Part shown: positions 1-8,463 of the stretch, piece after piece
Layout of the letters: each line of letters starts with the position of its first letter
Position numbering within the stretch: position 1 is the first letter of the stretch
NCBI GenBank assembly: GCA_019636285.1
Contig: JAHBXV010000040.1
Span: forward strand, 1-56,317
DNA from: Planctomycetaceae bacterium
GTDB lineage: Bacteria > Planctomycetota > Planctomycetia > Planctomycetales > Planctomycetaceae
Length of the DNA stretch: 56,317 nucleotides
Direction of reading: 5' to 3'
Notes under the pieces: model-generated
What the model saw: the letters and a program-made list of their open reading frames with translations, nothing else
What the model was told of the DNA's origin: nothing
Databases searched by the model: none
Translations under genes and position numbers: made by a program

Positions 1-383
1 ACTGGCAAGCCTGCCCGGTCTTCGAGAAGTTTCAGCGGTTCTCCCGCCGTGACGCTCTTATGCTGTCGCCGATCGCCGACCAGCACGACGCGGGCGTTGA
101 CTGATTCCGCCACAGTGAAAACAGCGAGCATGTCCCGCGTGCCGAGTTGGCTGGCCTCATCGACGAGGATGACACCATCCTTCGCCGCCTGTTGCATTTC
201 GGTATCCTTGAGGAACCGGGCGACGGTATCGGCATTCTCAAACCCCGCGTCCTGTCGCAGCACTTCGCGGCTGGCTTTCACCGATTGGGCCAGGGCCACG
301 ACCGGTTTTCCAGCGTCGGCCACCCGAGGTTTTTCACCGATCAATACGACGTTGAGTGGGCGCGGGTGTTCGTGCGCGGTCAT
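1..383 (-). pseudogene. MobF-type relaxase/helicase fragment (TraI-like), 5'-truncated and cut by window edge
   Basis: The minus strand is open from the edge and reads a helicase of the MobF/TraI type, the enzyme that nicks and unwinds DNA for conjugation. Visible are the run DGVILVDEASQLGT (Walker B, DEA), RVVLVGDRRQHKSV (motif III) and KLLEDRAGLP, preceded by an ASREVLRQDAGF..ADTVARFL segment typical of the family. The relaxase domain and Walker A that should precede these are missing. Family-like sequence fades near 325-335, where plus-strand primase-like sequence begins. An ATG at 381-383 could start a short product, but about 15 residues after it do not resemble the family. I read it as a gene broken by rearrangement; the rest lies left of the window. 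A distant, still functional start is unlikely because the upstream strand is occupied by another gene. Confidence 0.75.
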
Positions 384-1715
384 TTCGAGACTCACCGCCT
401 GAAAAGCAAGGCGTTTCGCAACTGGCTGATCCGGCAACACCGTCTTGCAGGAGAGCAAATCAACCCGTCCCGAGTTCGGGAGTTGATTTCGCACATGGAA
501 GCATTCGCCGAGGACGTTCGGCTGGAACTCTCCAACCGCAGCGCGTGGGACGCCCGTGAGCAAACCCTCTGGATCGACCAGTGCAATGACCGCTGGAGCG
601 CCGTGCGGGTGACTGCGGAAGGCTGGGGCATCGAGGCGAACCCGCCGAGTCTGTTCCGCCGATTCGCCCATCAACAAGCTCTGCCTGACCCTCAGCCCGG
701 CGGCGACATGCAGGAACTGTGGAACTACCTGCCGCCGCTGGCGTCGGACGGTGACCGCCTGCTGCTGATGGCTTGGCTGGTCACGGCTCATATGCCGATT
801 CCCCGTCCCATCCTCACGTTGGTGGGACCGCACGGCTCGGCCAAGAGCACATTTTCCGCGTTCATGCGTCGTCTGCTCGATCCCTCCCGCGTGGAGCTGC
901 TGGGACGGGATGCCCGGACAGACCTACCGCTGGTCTTTGATAAACACGCCGTGCCGGTGTTCGACAACACCGATGGCATGACGCCGCAGGAAGCCGACCT
1001 GTTCTGCCAGGCAGTCACGGGCCGGGGGATTGCCCGACGCAAGCTCTATACCGATGCCGACGAGTTCATCCTGTCGTTCAAGCGAGCCATCATCCTCAAC
1101 GGCCTGCGGCTGCCGACTAACCGCCCGGACTTTCTTGACCGGGCGCTGATCCTCGATGTCGAACGCCTGCCGCCGGAACGTCGGCAAGTGCTCGAACAGG
1201 TCGAAAGTGCGTTCATGGAAGCCCGACCCCGGCTGCTGGGGGCGCTCCTGACCACGCTGTCGCGGGTGCTCTCTGTCATGCCGACGGTGAGCCGCGAAGG
1301 TCTCAGCCGCATGGCGGACTTTCACCTGATGGGGCGGGCGGTGGCGGAAGTCCTCGGCGGCACGTCGGCGCAATTCGACGAAGCTTTTGCCCAGGCCGAA
1401 GCCCGCCAGAAACGCGGAGCCTTCGACAACACGCTGGCCCTGACACTCCTCCTGTTCGCCCGGCAGGTGCGGCGCTGGCAGGGGGACGCCACGAACCTGC
1501 TTCAGCGGCTGCACGAGACCGCCAAGGCCAACCAGATCCGGCAATCGCCGGAGTTCTGGCCGGACACGCCGATGGCCCTCGGCCGCCAGCTCAAGCATCT
1601 CGGCGATTCGCTGGCCCGCAACGGGGTGCGGGTCAGCAAGGTCAGGCGGGTCACGGCCCGCCTGATCTCCCTGGAGTACGACCCCGCCGCCGACCGTCTC
1701 GGCGATGACGAGTGA
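147..1715 (+). CDS. Phage/plasmid primase-type AAA+ ATPase, N-terminally truncated or chimeric
   Basis: The conserved part begins near 330 with FFTDQYDVEWARV and continues to the stop. It resembles the C-terminal ATPase half of primase/helicase proteins of plasmids and integrative elements. A Walker A motif GPHGSAKS lies at residues 227-234 and an acidic VFDN at 271-274 (Walker B-like), then GRGIARRKLYTDADEF and RPDFLDRALIL. The usual N-terminal primase region is absent, and residues 1 to about 60 are antisense to the relaxase fragment, so the ATG at 147 may not be native. The first ATG inside the conserved part is at 495. The protein may act in element replication; whether it is still functional is unclear. 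It ends 56 bases before the ParB gene. Confidence 0.75.
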   Translation: MAGLIDEDDTILRRLLHFGILEEPGDGIGILKPRVLSQHFAAGFHRLGQGHDRFSSVGHPRFFTDQYDVEWARVFVRGHFETHRLKSKAFRNWLIRQHRLAGEQINPSRVRELISHMEAFAEDVRLELSNRSAWDAREQTLWIDQCNDRWSAVRVTAEGWGIEANPPSLFRRFAHQQALPDPQPGGDMQELWNYLPPLASDGDRLLLMAWLVTAHMPIPRPILTLVGPHGSAKSTFSAFMRRLLDPSRVELLGRDARTDLPLVFDKHAVPVFDNTDGMTPQEADLFCQAVTGRGIARRKLYTDADEFILSFKRAIILNGLRLPTNRPDFLDRALILDVERLPPERRQVLEQVESAFMEARPRLLGALLTTLSRVLSVMPTVSREGLSRMADFHLMGRAVAEVLGGTSAQFDEAFAQAEARQKRGAFDNTLALTLLLFARQVRRWQGDATNLLQRLHETAKANQIRQSPEFWPDTPMALGRQLKHLGDSLARNGVRVSKVRRVTARLISLEYDPAADRLGDDE

Positions 1716-1771
1716 GACGGATGTGACGGACTTTTCAGAAACCCACCACGCGAACACAAGGAGAGCAAGTC

Positions 1772-2572
1772 ATGGCAATTCAGACAAAGAAGCTGATCGA
1801 CTGGTTCAAGACCAACAAGCAAGTGCGAGAGCAAGTTGACGACGAGAAGGATCGGGAACTGTCCGAGTCCTTGAAGTCAGAGGGCCAATTGCAACCGGTC
1901 ATGGCCTTTGCCGATGGAACGCTGATTCTGGGCCATCGCAGGCTGCGGGCGGCTCGCAAAGCGGGGCTCACGGAACTTCTGGTCACCATCATCGACGAAT
2001 CGCTGACGGAGACACAGGTCAAGATTCTGCAAATCACGGAGAACATTCACCGCGCCGACCTCAGCGACTTCGAGAAGTTCCAGGCGTGTGAGGAACTGGT
2101 GCGGCTCAATCCCGACTGGACAAACAAGGAGTTGGCTGCCCACCTCCATCTCAGCGAACCGACCATCACGAAATACCGGTCGCCGAGCAAAGCGATTCCA
2201 ACGGTCTTGAAGGCGTTGGAAGCCGGGCAGGTCGGGATCACGTCGGTGTACGAGATTGCCAAGGCTCCTCCAGAACAGCAGGCAGAGTTACTGCAACTCG
2301 CGTTGACCGGCGCGTCACGCGATGGTCTTGCTGGACAAGTCCGCAAACACAAGACGTCCAACACGCCGCAAGTGCGGGTGAAACGCATCCTCTGCCCGTT
2401 GTCGTCGGGTGTCTCGATCACTGTCTCCGGAGCCGAACTCTCGCTCGATGACTTCATCGAGTCATTGGCCGAAGCCCAGAAGGAAGCCCGCAAGGCCCGC
2501 GAGCAGTCACTCGATGCCCGTACTTTCGCCTCAATCATGCGGGACAAGGCGAAACAGGGAGGTGCGCGATGA
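1772..2572 (+). CDS. ParB/RepB/Spo0J-family partition protein
   Basis: A 266-residue DNA-binding protein of the ParB family, which binds centromere-like sites and partitions or stabilises plasmids and integrated elements. The nuclease-like ParB domain is at residues 25-110 with ILGHRRLRAARKAG and TENIHRADLSDFEK; a helix-turn-helix follows (TNKELAAHLHLSEPTITKY, about 115-134). The C-terminus is rich in Glu, Lys and Ala and probably helical. No ParA ATPase gene is near it, so it may serve as a regulator or in transfer instead of classical partition. A good ribosome site (AAGGAG) precedes the ATG. Its stop overlaps the next start by ATGA, showing translational coupling. Confidence 0.88.
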   Translation: MAIQTKKLIDWFKTNKQVREQVDDEKDRELSESLKSEGQLQPVMAFADGTLILGHRRLRAARKAGLTELLVTIIDESLTETQVKILQITENIHRADLSDFEKFQACEELVRLNPDWTNKELAAHLHLSEPTITKYRSPSKAIPTVLKALEAGQVGITSVYEIAKAPPEQQAELLQLALTGASRDGLAGQVRKHKTSNTPQVRVKRILCPLSSGVSITVSGAELSLDDFIESLAEAQKEARKAREQSLDARTFASIMRDKAKQGGAR

Positions 2573-2811
2573 ATCGCAAACTCTCTCTCAGCCAACTGAT
2601 CGAGATCTTCACCGCCTTTGCCGGCATCACGCTGCTCGCCGTCATTGCAGAACGTGAAGAACCGGGTGGCGACCAGCATTTGATATCGCTGGGGATCGTC
2701 CTGGTCTTGTTGATGATCCATGCCGCCAGCGAATGCATCAGTGATTTTTTCACTCGCCCCAAACCTCTAGAAGAAATGGACACTCAAGACAAGAAAGGCA
2801 ATGACCAATGA
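2569..2811 (+). CDS. Small two-helix membrane protein
   Basis: 80 residues, unknown family. Two hydrophobic segments are visible (about 14-27 and 41-56) around a short polar loop, with a charged C-terminal tail. It overlaps both neighbours by ATGA, between the ParB gene and the coupling ATPase, so it is made with them. Its N-terminal half resembles the N-terminus of the following coupling protein: both read like LS-L..TI-TLIGL..LA..AER.DP with a loop before a second helix. A partial duplication of the membrane anchor is possible. A role in docking the coupling protein is inference only. Confidence 0.75.
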   Translation: MNRKLSLSQLIEIFTAFAGITLLAVIAEREEPGGDQHLISLGIVLVLLMIHAASECISDFFTRPKPLEEMDTQDKKGNDQ

Positions 2812-4439
2812 ACCCCGAATTCTCCCTTCGACGAACGATCCAGACCCTTATCGGCCTGATGCTCCTCTGCATGGCTGCCTTTCTGGCGGAACGCGGCGAT
2901 CCGAATGACGAGCTACGCATCCTGGTGGGTGGCCTTGGCGGCGTGGGACTCATGGCTCATGCGGCGCTTGGCAACATCCGGAAGCAACTGGCACCCCGTC
3001 CTAAGCCGTCCACATCGACGGACCTTCTCGACCGCGTACTGCTGCATTGGAACGAGGACAACGCCTTCACCGTCCGTGATTTATTAAGTGGAGGCGTCAG
3101 CGTCTGGGGCCGGACCGGCAGCGGTAAGACGACTTCTTCCGGCAAGGCGCTGGCCCAGGCGATTATCAATTGTCCTGGCAGTGGGGGCGTAATCTTGGCC
3201 GCCAAGCCTGGGGAAGACCGGGCGATGTGGCAGGAGGCATTCGCCAAAGCAGGACGTCAGGACGATCTGCTGATTTTTGCCCCGGATCAACCGCTTCGGT
3301 TCAACTTTCTTGCCTATGAGATGAACCAGGGTGGTGGTCACACTCGCAATATCACCAAGACGCTGATGACGATCGGCGAGAGCCTGCGTTCCAGCGATAC
3401 CAATGGCCGCGAAGACGCCGACTTTTGGAACCGCGAGCAGGAACGGCTCCTCTACAACGCCATCGAGATGGTCAAGCTGGCAATGGGGCCGTTCACGGCT
3501 CCTGACCTGCAACGGTTCATCTCCACAGCGGCCATGTCGCAGGAGGATTTCCACAAGCAAACCTGGCTCGATGGCTTTCACAACCAGGTATTGCGTGCTG
3601 CTCACGCTTCTCCCAAGACGCCGCTGGAGCAGCATGATTACGAACTGGCACACACCTACTGGACTTCCGAGTTTCCGTCCACCGCCGAAAAAACAAGATC
3701 GTCCATTCTCACCGGTGTGATGGGAATTCTCCATGTTTTTAATACCGGCTTAGTTAGAGAAATTTGCAGCACCACGTCCAACGTCACCCCCGACGATCTG
3801 TTTGTAGGCAAATGGATACTTGTCGACATGGCCCCATCGGAGTGGGGCGACATCGGTCTATTTATTTCAGCCGGATGGAAATATTTAGTCCAGCGCGCCG
3901 TTTTGAGGCGAGTTGCCCGGCCGGATTCCAACATCGTCACGGTCTGGGCGGACGAGGCGCACCAGTTCGTCAGCAGCTTTGATGCCCACTTCATCACGCA
4001 ATGCCGCAGCCATCGCGGCTGTCAGGTCTTTCTCTCGCAGTCGCTCAGTAATTTCTATGCGGCACTATCGGGCGAGAAGGGACGACATCAGGCGGACAGC
4101 CTGCTGGCCGGGTTCAGCCATAAGGTTCTGCACGCCTTGGGTGACGTAGAAACGGCCAACTGGGCCAGCGCCCTGATCGGCAAGTCGCTCCAGACCTTTA
4201 CCGGTGGTTCGACGACGCCCTCCGACAGTTCCTTCGACGAGTTGATGGGCCGCAGCCGCTATAGCGGCAACTACAGCTCCCATTACGAGTCCACACTTCA
4301 GGCCAAGAGCTTCATGCACAACTTGAGGACCGGGGGCGCGGCCAACGATTTCCTGTGCGACTGCTTCGTGATCCGTAGCGGCGAACCGTTCGCCGATGGC
4401 CAGAATTATCTGGCCACCAGCTTCAGCCAAAAGGGCTAA
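2808..4439 (+). CDS. VirD4/TraG/TraD-type coupling ATPase
   Basis: 543 residues. Two N-terminal transmembrane segments (about 13-27 and 37-53) are followed by a cytoplasmic ATPase domain with Walker A GRTGSGKTTS (101-110) and Walker B IVTVWADEAHQF (376-387); ILVDMAPSEWGD and FLSQSLSNFY fit the type IV coupling-protein/TraG family. These proteins bring the relaxase-DNA complex to a conjugative secretion channel. The final 60 residues are rich in Ser and Gly. It is translationally coupled to the small membrane protein before it. No VirB-type channel genes are seen in this window, so the rest of the transfer apparatus must lie to the left or be supplied by another element. Confidence 0.85.
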   Translation: MNPEFSLRRTIQTLIGLMLLCMAAFLAERGDPNDELRILVGGLGGVGLMAHAALGNIRKQLAPRPKPSTSTDLLDRVLLHWNEDNAFTVRDLLSGGVSVWGRTGSGKTTSSGKALAQAIINCPGSGGVILAAKPGEDRAMWQEAFAKAGRQDDLLIFAPDQPLRFNFLAYEMNQGGGHTRNITKTLMTIGESLRSSDTNGREDADFWNREQERLLYNAIEMVKLAMGPFTAPDLQRFISTAAMSQEDFHKQTWLDGFHNQVLRAAHASPKTPLEQHDYELAHTYWTSEFPSTAEKTRSSILTGVMGILHVFNTGLVREICSTTSNVTPDDLFVGKWILVDMAPSEWGDIGLFISAGWKYLVQRAVLRRVARPDSNIVTVWADEAHQFVSSFDAHFITQCRSHRGCQVFLSQSLSNFYAALSGEKGRHQADSLLAGFSHKVLHALGDVETANWASALIGKSLQTFTGGSTTPSDSSFDELMGRSRYSGNYSSHYESTLQAKSFMHNLRTGGAANDFLCDCFVIRSGEPFADGQNYLATSFSQKG

Positions 4440-4487
4440 GGCTGATTCCCCTGTGTTGTGTTTCTTCAACCTCGAAAGGAGGCTCCC

Positions 4488-5069
4488 ATGTTTCCGCACT
4501 CACCACCTCAAGCCCCGCCGCCGGGCGACCGGCTGACAATGGCGGCCAGCTTCAATACGGCCAATTTCCTGTCCCACGCCCATGCCTTGGCTCTTACGGT
4601 CTTCCTGCGAACCGATTTTGGCCGAGAGGGAATCGGGATTCACGGGTTAGTGACCTTCGTCCTGATTCTGGGCTATGGCAGCTTCGCCCAGTGCTACGCG
4701 ATGTTCCCGTTCTTTCTGCTCTGGATTCTGGCGGTGATCTGCCAGCGGGTCCGGCAGTTCGTGAACTGGCGACGCGGGGTCATCATTCACAGTTATTACA
4801 ACGGCTACCCCTGGCTCTCCAAACGTCTGTTCCCGCGTATGTCGGAACTGAACGCCAAGGGTGTCGATGCCTTCCTGTGCCTGGCCATCGGCGGGGTGAT
4901 CGCCCAGTTCGACAAGCCGTTCGGCTTGTTCATCATGGCCGGATTCGCCTCGATCCTGTTCACCGAGGCCGTGATCGTTGAGTCCACAAAGCGTCGTCTG
5001 CAAGCCATGCAGGACGCCGAGTTGGAACAGCGCTACCTGGCCGAGAAATACAAATCCGGCCGCTTCTAA
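4488..5069 (+). CDS. Multi-pass membrane protein of the transfer region
   Basis: 193 residues, no family recognised. The start at 4488 is chosen for the strong AAAGGAGG eight bases upstream; an upstream GTG at 4458 lacks one. A Pro-rich N-terminus is followed by hydrophobic segments near residues 50-65, 68-88 and 130-165, with basic loops between (RQFVNWRRG). The C-terminus is charged and helical (AMQDAELEQRYLAEKYKSGRF). The position directly after the coupling ATPase, and a layout of paired helices with a cytoplasmic tail, would suit a small inner-membrane conjugation component, but no homology supports this. Confidence 0.72.
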   Translation: MFPHSPPQAPPPGDRLTMAASFNTANFLSHAHALALTVFLRTDFGREGIGIHGLVTFVLILGYGSFAQCYAMFPFFLLWILAVICQRVRQFVNWRRGVIIHSYYNGYPWLSKRLFPRMSELNAKGVDAFLCLAIGGVIAQFDKPFGLFIMAGFASILFTEAVIVESTKRRLQAMQDAELEQRYLAEKYKSGRF

Positions 5070-5099
5070 CTTCTCCCCAACCTGAAAGGAGGTTTTGTC

Positions 5100-5549
5100 A
5101 TGTCTTCAGAACAGACACCCCTGTGGCAGCAGATGCTGGCCAAACGCCGGGAATGGCTGGAATCCCAGCCGTCCCTATCCGGTCAGCTTGCGGCAATGGG
5201 CCGCGAGATGGTCAAGGACGTGCGTTCCAGCGTGCATGAGTCGTTCTTCGGGCGACCCGAACATGCCGCCGAACCGGGAACGCCCGGCAATCCCACGCAG
5301 TACATGATCAATCAGGATCTCGGCACGGTGCATGGGAACTATGACCACTCGCAAGACCAGGCCCTGCCCGCTGATGCCGAGCTTCAACAGTACGTCACGC
5401 CCGACCCGGAGCAAGCGCAGCAGCAGAGCTTGAAATCACCGCGATTTTATGGCCCGGCGGATGAGCAAGCCATCAGTGACGAGTCCGAACTTCAGCGGTA
5501 CGTCTCCCGTGCCCAGGAATCCCAACAAGAAAGAGGGGTGGAACGATGA
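5100..5549 (+). CDS. Hypothetical protein of the transfer operon
   Basis: 149 residues, unrecognised. It begins after a strong AAAGGAGG site and ends with ATGA overlap to the next gene. The sequence is hydrophilic, rich in Gln, Glu, Ser and Pro, with no membrane helix or cysteine. An internal near repeat is visible: ALPADAELQQYVTPDPEQAQQQ and AISDESELQRYVSRAQESQQ, each holding an SELQxYV-like motif, which suggests two copies of a short helical peptide-binding unit. It is probably an adaptor or disordered linker; its function cannot be assigned. Confidence 0.72.
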   Translation: MSSEQTPLWQQMLAKRREWLESQPSLSGQLAAMGREMVKDVRSSVHESFFGRPEHAAEPGTPGNPTQYMINQDLGTVHGNYDHSQDQALPADAELQQYVTPDPEQAQQQSLKSPRFYGPADEQAISDESELQRYVSRAQESQQERGVER

Positions 5550-5923
5550 GCGATTTCGACTGGTTAATCATCCAGCTTCAACTTCTCGTGTGGGGCTTCC
5601 TCATCTTTGTGACGGTCATGGTGCTTGCGCCCGTGGCGTTGATTGCCAGAAAGGTGAATAAGGACCGCGAAAAGCGCCAAGAGGAAGCCAACCGCTTGTC
5701 CGCAGCGGAGCCACCGGCCATCACGCCGGGCATCGCTATGTCCGAGAAGGATGGCCGCGTCATCGCCATGGAAGCGATGGAACCACAACCCGTCATGCCC
5801 GGTACTCCGCCGCCTCAAAAGAGTGGAGGCGACATGGCCATGAAGGTGGCCAAGCATGTGGCAGGTAAGGCGGCAGGTGCAGTTGCCAAGCATTATCTCA
5901 GGCGTTGGCTACTCGGAAGGTAG
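5546..5923 (+). CDS. Small single-pass membrane protein
   Basis: 125 residues, unknown. One long hydrophobic stretch (about residues 7-33) anchors it, with a basic stop-transfer sequence after it (RKVNKDREKRQEE). A Pro/Met-rich linker leads to a C-terminal basic amphipathic helix (MAMKVAKHVAGKAAGAVAKHYLRRWLLGR region, residues 97-125). The Ala/Lys-rich tail could bind membrane or nucleic acid. It is coupled to the preceding gene by ATGA. Confidence 0.72.
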   Translation: MSDFDWLIIQLQLLVWGFLIFVTVMVLAPVALIARKVNKDREKRQEEANRLSAAEPPAITPGIAMSEKDGRVIAMEAMEPQPVMPGTPPPQKSGGDMAMKVAKHVAGKAAGAVAKHYLRRWLLGR

Positions 5924-5975
5924 TCAGCAGCTTTCCCAGGTTTTGATTTCTCTCACCCGAAAGGAATGGTTCATC

Positions 5976-6383
5976 ATGCACACTCAGGTCAAATTTTACT
6001 GTCAGAACTGCGGCTGTCCGATCATCGCGGATAGCGAAGCCGCCGGTTCGTCCTTCCAGTGTTTCCGCTGCCCGGAGATGGTCACGATTCCATCACCCAC
6101 GGCAACGGTACCCACGGCATTGGCCCGTATCGACGACAGCCCTCCGCTCATGGAACACCCGGTCCATGCCAACGGCGTGATCGTGACTTCCAGTCAGGAA
6201 GCACATTCATTGTCCAAGGGTACGACGCCCGTCGAACTCAGGCTGCCGGGGCAACTCGGCGGCCTGAAGGCCAACGTCGACCAGAAGACCAGCAACGCAA
6301 TGGCCACGACGTTTTTGGGCGGCTTGCTGGTCGTTGTCGGTGCCATGCTGGCCGTCATGTTTGGCGGCAAGCACAAGGCGTGA
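5976..6383 (+). CDS. Zinc-ribbon protein with C-terminal membrane helix
   Basis: 135 residues. The start at 5976 is preferred because GAAAGGA lies just upstream and the sequence before it is not protein-like. The N-terminus has a CxxC...CxxC zinc ribbon (CQNCGCPII and CFRCPE, residues about 9-35). A variable Pro/Thr-rich linker follows, and the C-terminus is one transmembrane segment (TFLGGLLVVVGAMLAVMFGG) ending in GKHKA. Such tail-anchored zinc ribbons are common in planctomycetes, usually without known function. It is the fifth in the run of co-directional genes after parB. Confidence 0.72.
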   Translation: MHTQVKFYCQNCGCPIIADSEAAGSSFQCFRCPEMVTIPSPTATVPTALARIDDSPPLMEHPVHANGVIVTSSQEAHSLSKGTTPVELRLPGQLGGLKANVDQKTSNAMATTFLGGLLVVVGAMLAVMFGGKHKA

Positions 6384-6450
6384 GTTTGGTTTCTCTGACT
6401 TCCAGGGGGAGCATCTGCTCCCCCGCATTTTCAACTAAGCGAGGTGATCG

Positions 6451-6729
6451 ATGAAAGATGAAGACTGGAAGCTGACCAACGAGGAGTTGTCGAAGCCCGA
6501 CCTGTTGAAACCGGTCGAGATCGCTTCTGGAACCGAACACTTGTTCCGGGATGAAGACCACCTGACGCACGCGGAGATGCAACAACTCCTTCGGGAATGG
6601 CGCGATGACGCTGCACAACGTCCGCTCTGGGAAAAGGGCGTCCGCTACGAGGACGAGTCCGACAGAAGGCTCGACGAACAGCTTGAGCAACGCCGGTCGC
6701 GCGAACGCGACCGGGGGCATGAACGGTAG
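6451..6729 (+). CDS. Small acidic/charged hypothetical protein
   Basis: 92 residues, unrecognised, strongly charged (rich in Glu, Asp, Arg), predicted soluble and largely helical, especially the C-terminal run RRLDEQLEQRRSRERDRGHER. GAGGTGATCG precedes the ATG. It sits in the same direction as the transfer-region genes with a gap of 67 bases. Confidence 0.65.
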   Translation: MKDEDWKLTNEELSKPDLLKPVEIASGTEHLFRDEDHLTHAEMQQLLREWRDDAAQRPLWEKGVRYEDESDRRLDEQLEQRRSRERDRGHER

Positions 6730-6800
6730 AGATCGACACCATCCCCAAACGCAGTGCGGGCGGGGCACACACCTGCCCGCACTGCGAGGAGATGACGGCC

Positions 6801-7067
6801 ATGACAATTGAAGACCGACTGACACGCATTGAAGCGATGCTGGCCGTGCTGGTTCAGGGACAGCAAGAGCGGGAGTGGTACACGGTCGAGGAATTTGCCC
6901 ACATCGTTGGCCGTAGCGAATTCACCTGTCGCCAATGGTGCCGCCTGGGCCGGATCGAGGCCAACAAGAAGGCCAGCGGGCGAGGGGCACATGCCGCCTG
7001 GGCGATTGCCCACACCGAACTCGAACGCTTCCGGCGAGAAGGGCTTCGACACCCCAGACAGAACTAA
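6801..7067 (+). CDS. Helix-turn-helix (excisionase/MerR-like) DNA-binding protein
   Basis: 88 residues from the ATG at 6801 (an in-frame ATG at 6792 gives three more). The N-terminal 20 residues form a short coiled coil (IEDRLTRIEAMLAVLVQGQQ). A winged-helix/HTH domain follows: WYTVEEFAHIVGRSEFTCRQWCRLGRI, then a basic wing KKASGRGAHAAW. This layout is typical of small excisionase- or regulator-type proteins on planctomycete integrative elements. It may direct excision with the serine recombinase at 9928, or control the operon. Confidence 0.8.
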   Translation: MTIEDRLTRIEAMLAVLVQGQQEREWYTVEEFAHIVGRSEFTCRQWCRLGRIEANKKASGRGAHAAWAIAHTELERFRREGLRHPRQN

Positions 7068-7137
7068 GCCAGCCGAACTTCCTTGTTCCATCATTGTTGA
7101 CTTGATTTCTCTCTCTTTCACGAAAGTTTTGGTTCCC

Positions 7138-7362
7138 ATGTCCCGCAGCAATCGACAATCCGATTGCCAGAAACCGGAGGAAGCCACACGGCTCGTCCTT
7201 CCGGCCGGGACACCGGACTGGATCACGCCGGAGCTGATCGAAGCGACCGTTTGCACCTGGCAGCCGTATTACAAGACGCCGCTGACGGTTGATGATGCCA
7301 TCGAAATCATCCGCAGTGCGGGGCTTTTGTTCGATGCACTGTCAACGGATCGGAAGGCTTAA
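7138..7362 (+). CDS. Small hypothetical protein of the mobile element
   Basis: 74 residues, unrecognised. The ATG at 7138 follows CGAAAG-rich sequence; upstream in-frame sequence overlaps the HTH gene in another frame and is not protein-like. The core reads ITPELIEATVCTWQPYYKTPLTVDDAIEIIRSAGLLFDAL, probably two or three helices. It ends four bases from the convergent arsenite transporter gene, so it closes the plus-strand operon. Confidence 0.65.
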   Translation: MSRSNRQSDCQKPEEATRLVLPAGTPDWITPELIEATVCTWQPYYKTPLTVDDAIEIIRSAGLLFDALSTDRKA

Positions 7363-7365
7363 ATG

Positions 7366-8463
7366 CTAGGCACCGTATTCCGGAAACCATGCCTTCGTTC
7401 GATTGCAAGCCGCGCAGACGGAAAGCATGACGGGCACTTCGACCAGTACGCCCACGACAGTCGCCAAGGCCGCCCCCGATTCGGGCCCGTACAGCGCGAT
7501 GGCCGTTGCCACCGCCAGTTCAAAGAAGTTGCTGGCTCCGATCAACGCTCCCGGCGCGGCGATGTTGTGCGGGACGCGCAGCAGCCACATCAGTCCGTAG
7601 GTGAGGGAGGAATTGAAATACACCTGCAACAGAATCGGAACGGCGATCAGGGCGACATGCAGCGGATGATCGAGAATGTTGTCGGCCTGAAAAGCGAAGA
7701 TCAGCACCAGCGTGCCGAGCAGCGCTGTCACCGCGAATGGTTGAAACCGTGGCATGAACGACATCTCGAACCAGGCGCGTCCCTTGCTGCGGATCAGAAC
7801 CGTTCGGAGTGCCGCGCCACCGGCAAGCGGGACAACGATGAACACCGCGACCGCCGTGAGCAACACATGAAAGGGAACCGCCAGTCCGGATACCCCAACC
7901 AGCAACCCGACGATGGGGGCGAACAGCACGAGCATGATGAGGTCGTTGACCGCTACTTGTATCAGGGTGTAAGCGGGATCGCCGTCCGTGAGGTAGCTCC
8001 AGACGAACACCATTGCCGTACAGGGGGCGGCGGCGAGGATGATCACCCCCGCCGTGTACTGCTTCGCCAGTTCCTCCCCGATGATCGACTGGAAGATGAC
8101 CTGAAAGAACAGCCATCCCAACGCGAACATGCTGAACGGCTTGACCAGCCAGTTCACGAACAGTGTGACGAGTAACCCTTTCGGCCGTCGGGTAACCCCG
8201 GCCAGCGAAGAGAAATCAATCTTCATCATCATCGGTACGATCATCAGCCAAATCAGCACCGCGATGGGGGCATTGATCTGGCTTCCAGCCCCGAACTCCA
8301 TTCCCCGAAGACTTTCGGTAAAGCCCGGCAATGCGCGACCAATCAGGACACCTGCGACCATGCACAAACCGACCCAGACGGTCAGGTAACGCTCGAACGA
8401 GTTCATCATCTTCGGCACTGCTTCGGCAGCAACGGGGGACGTGCCTGCTTCCGAGGCACTCAT
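7366..8463 (-). CDS. acr3: ACR3-family arsenite efflux transporter
   Basis: 365 residues, about ten transmembrane helices, inner membrane. Pumps arsenite out of the cell, driven by the proton gradient. AAAPCTAMVFVWS carries the conserved cysteine of ACR3 proteins; FNSSLTYGLMWLL and GASNFFELAVATAIAL are further family signatures. The start overlaps the arsC stop (ATGA), so the two are coupled. Start choice within the first 20 residues (M1, M19, M20) is uncertain. It is the last gene of the arsenic operon read from the promoter near 9800. Confidence 0.92.
   Translation of the reverse strand: MSASEAGTSPVAAEAVPKMMNSFERYLTVWVGLCMVAGVLIGRALPGFTESLRGMEFGAGSQINAPIAVLIWLMIVPMMMKIDFSSLAGVTRRPKGLLVTLFVNWLVKPFSMFALGWLFFQVIFQSIIGEELAKQYTAGVIILAAAPCTAMVFVWSYLTDGDPAYTLIQVAVNDLIMLVLFAPIVGLLVGVSGLAVPFHVLLTAVAVFIVVPLAGGAALRTVLIRSKGRAWFEMSFMPRFQPFAVTALLGTLVLIFAFQADNILDHPLHVALIAVPILLQVYFNSSLTYGLMWLLRVPHNIAAPGALIGASNFFELAVATAIALYGPESGAALATVVGVLVEVPVMLSVCAACNRTKAWFPEYGA

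Noticed and set aside
32-241. 69-codon minus-strand open frame
   Set aside because: It is in a different frame from the clear relaxase helicase motifs, so it is a shadow.
924-1757. 277-codon minus-strand frame opposite the primase
   Set aside because: The plus strand carries recognisable ATPase motifs; the antisense frame is Arg/Gly/Pro-rich as expected in high-GC shadows.
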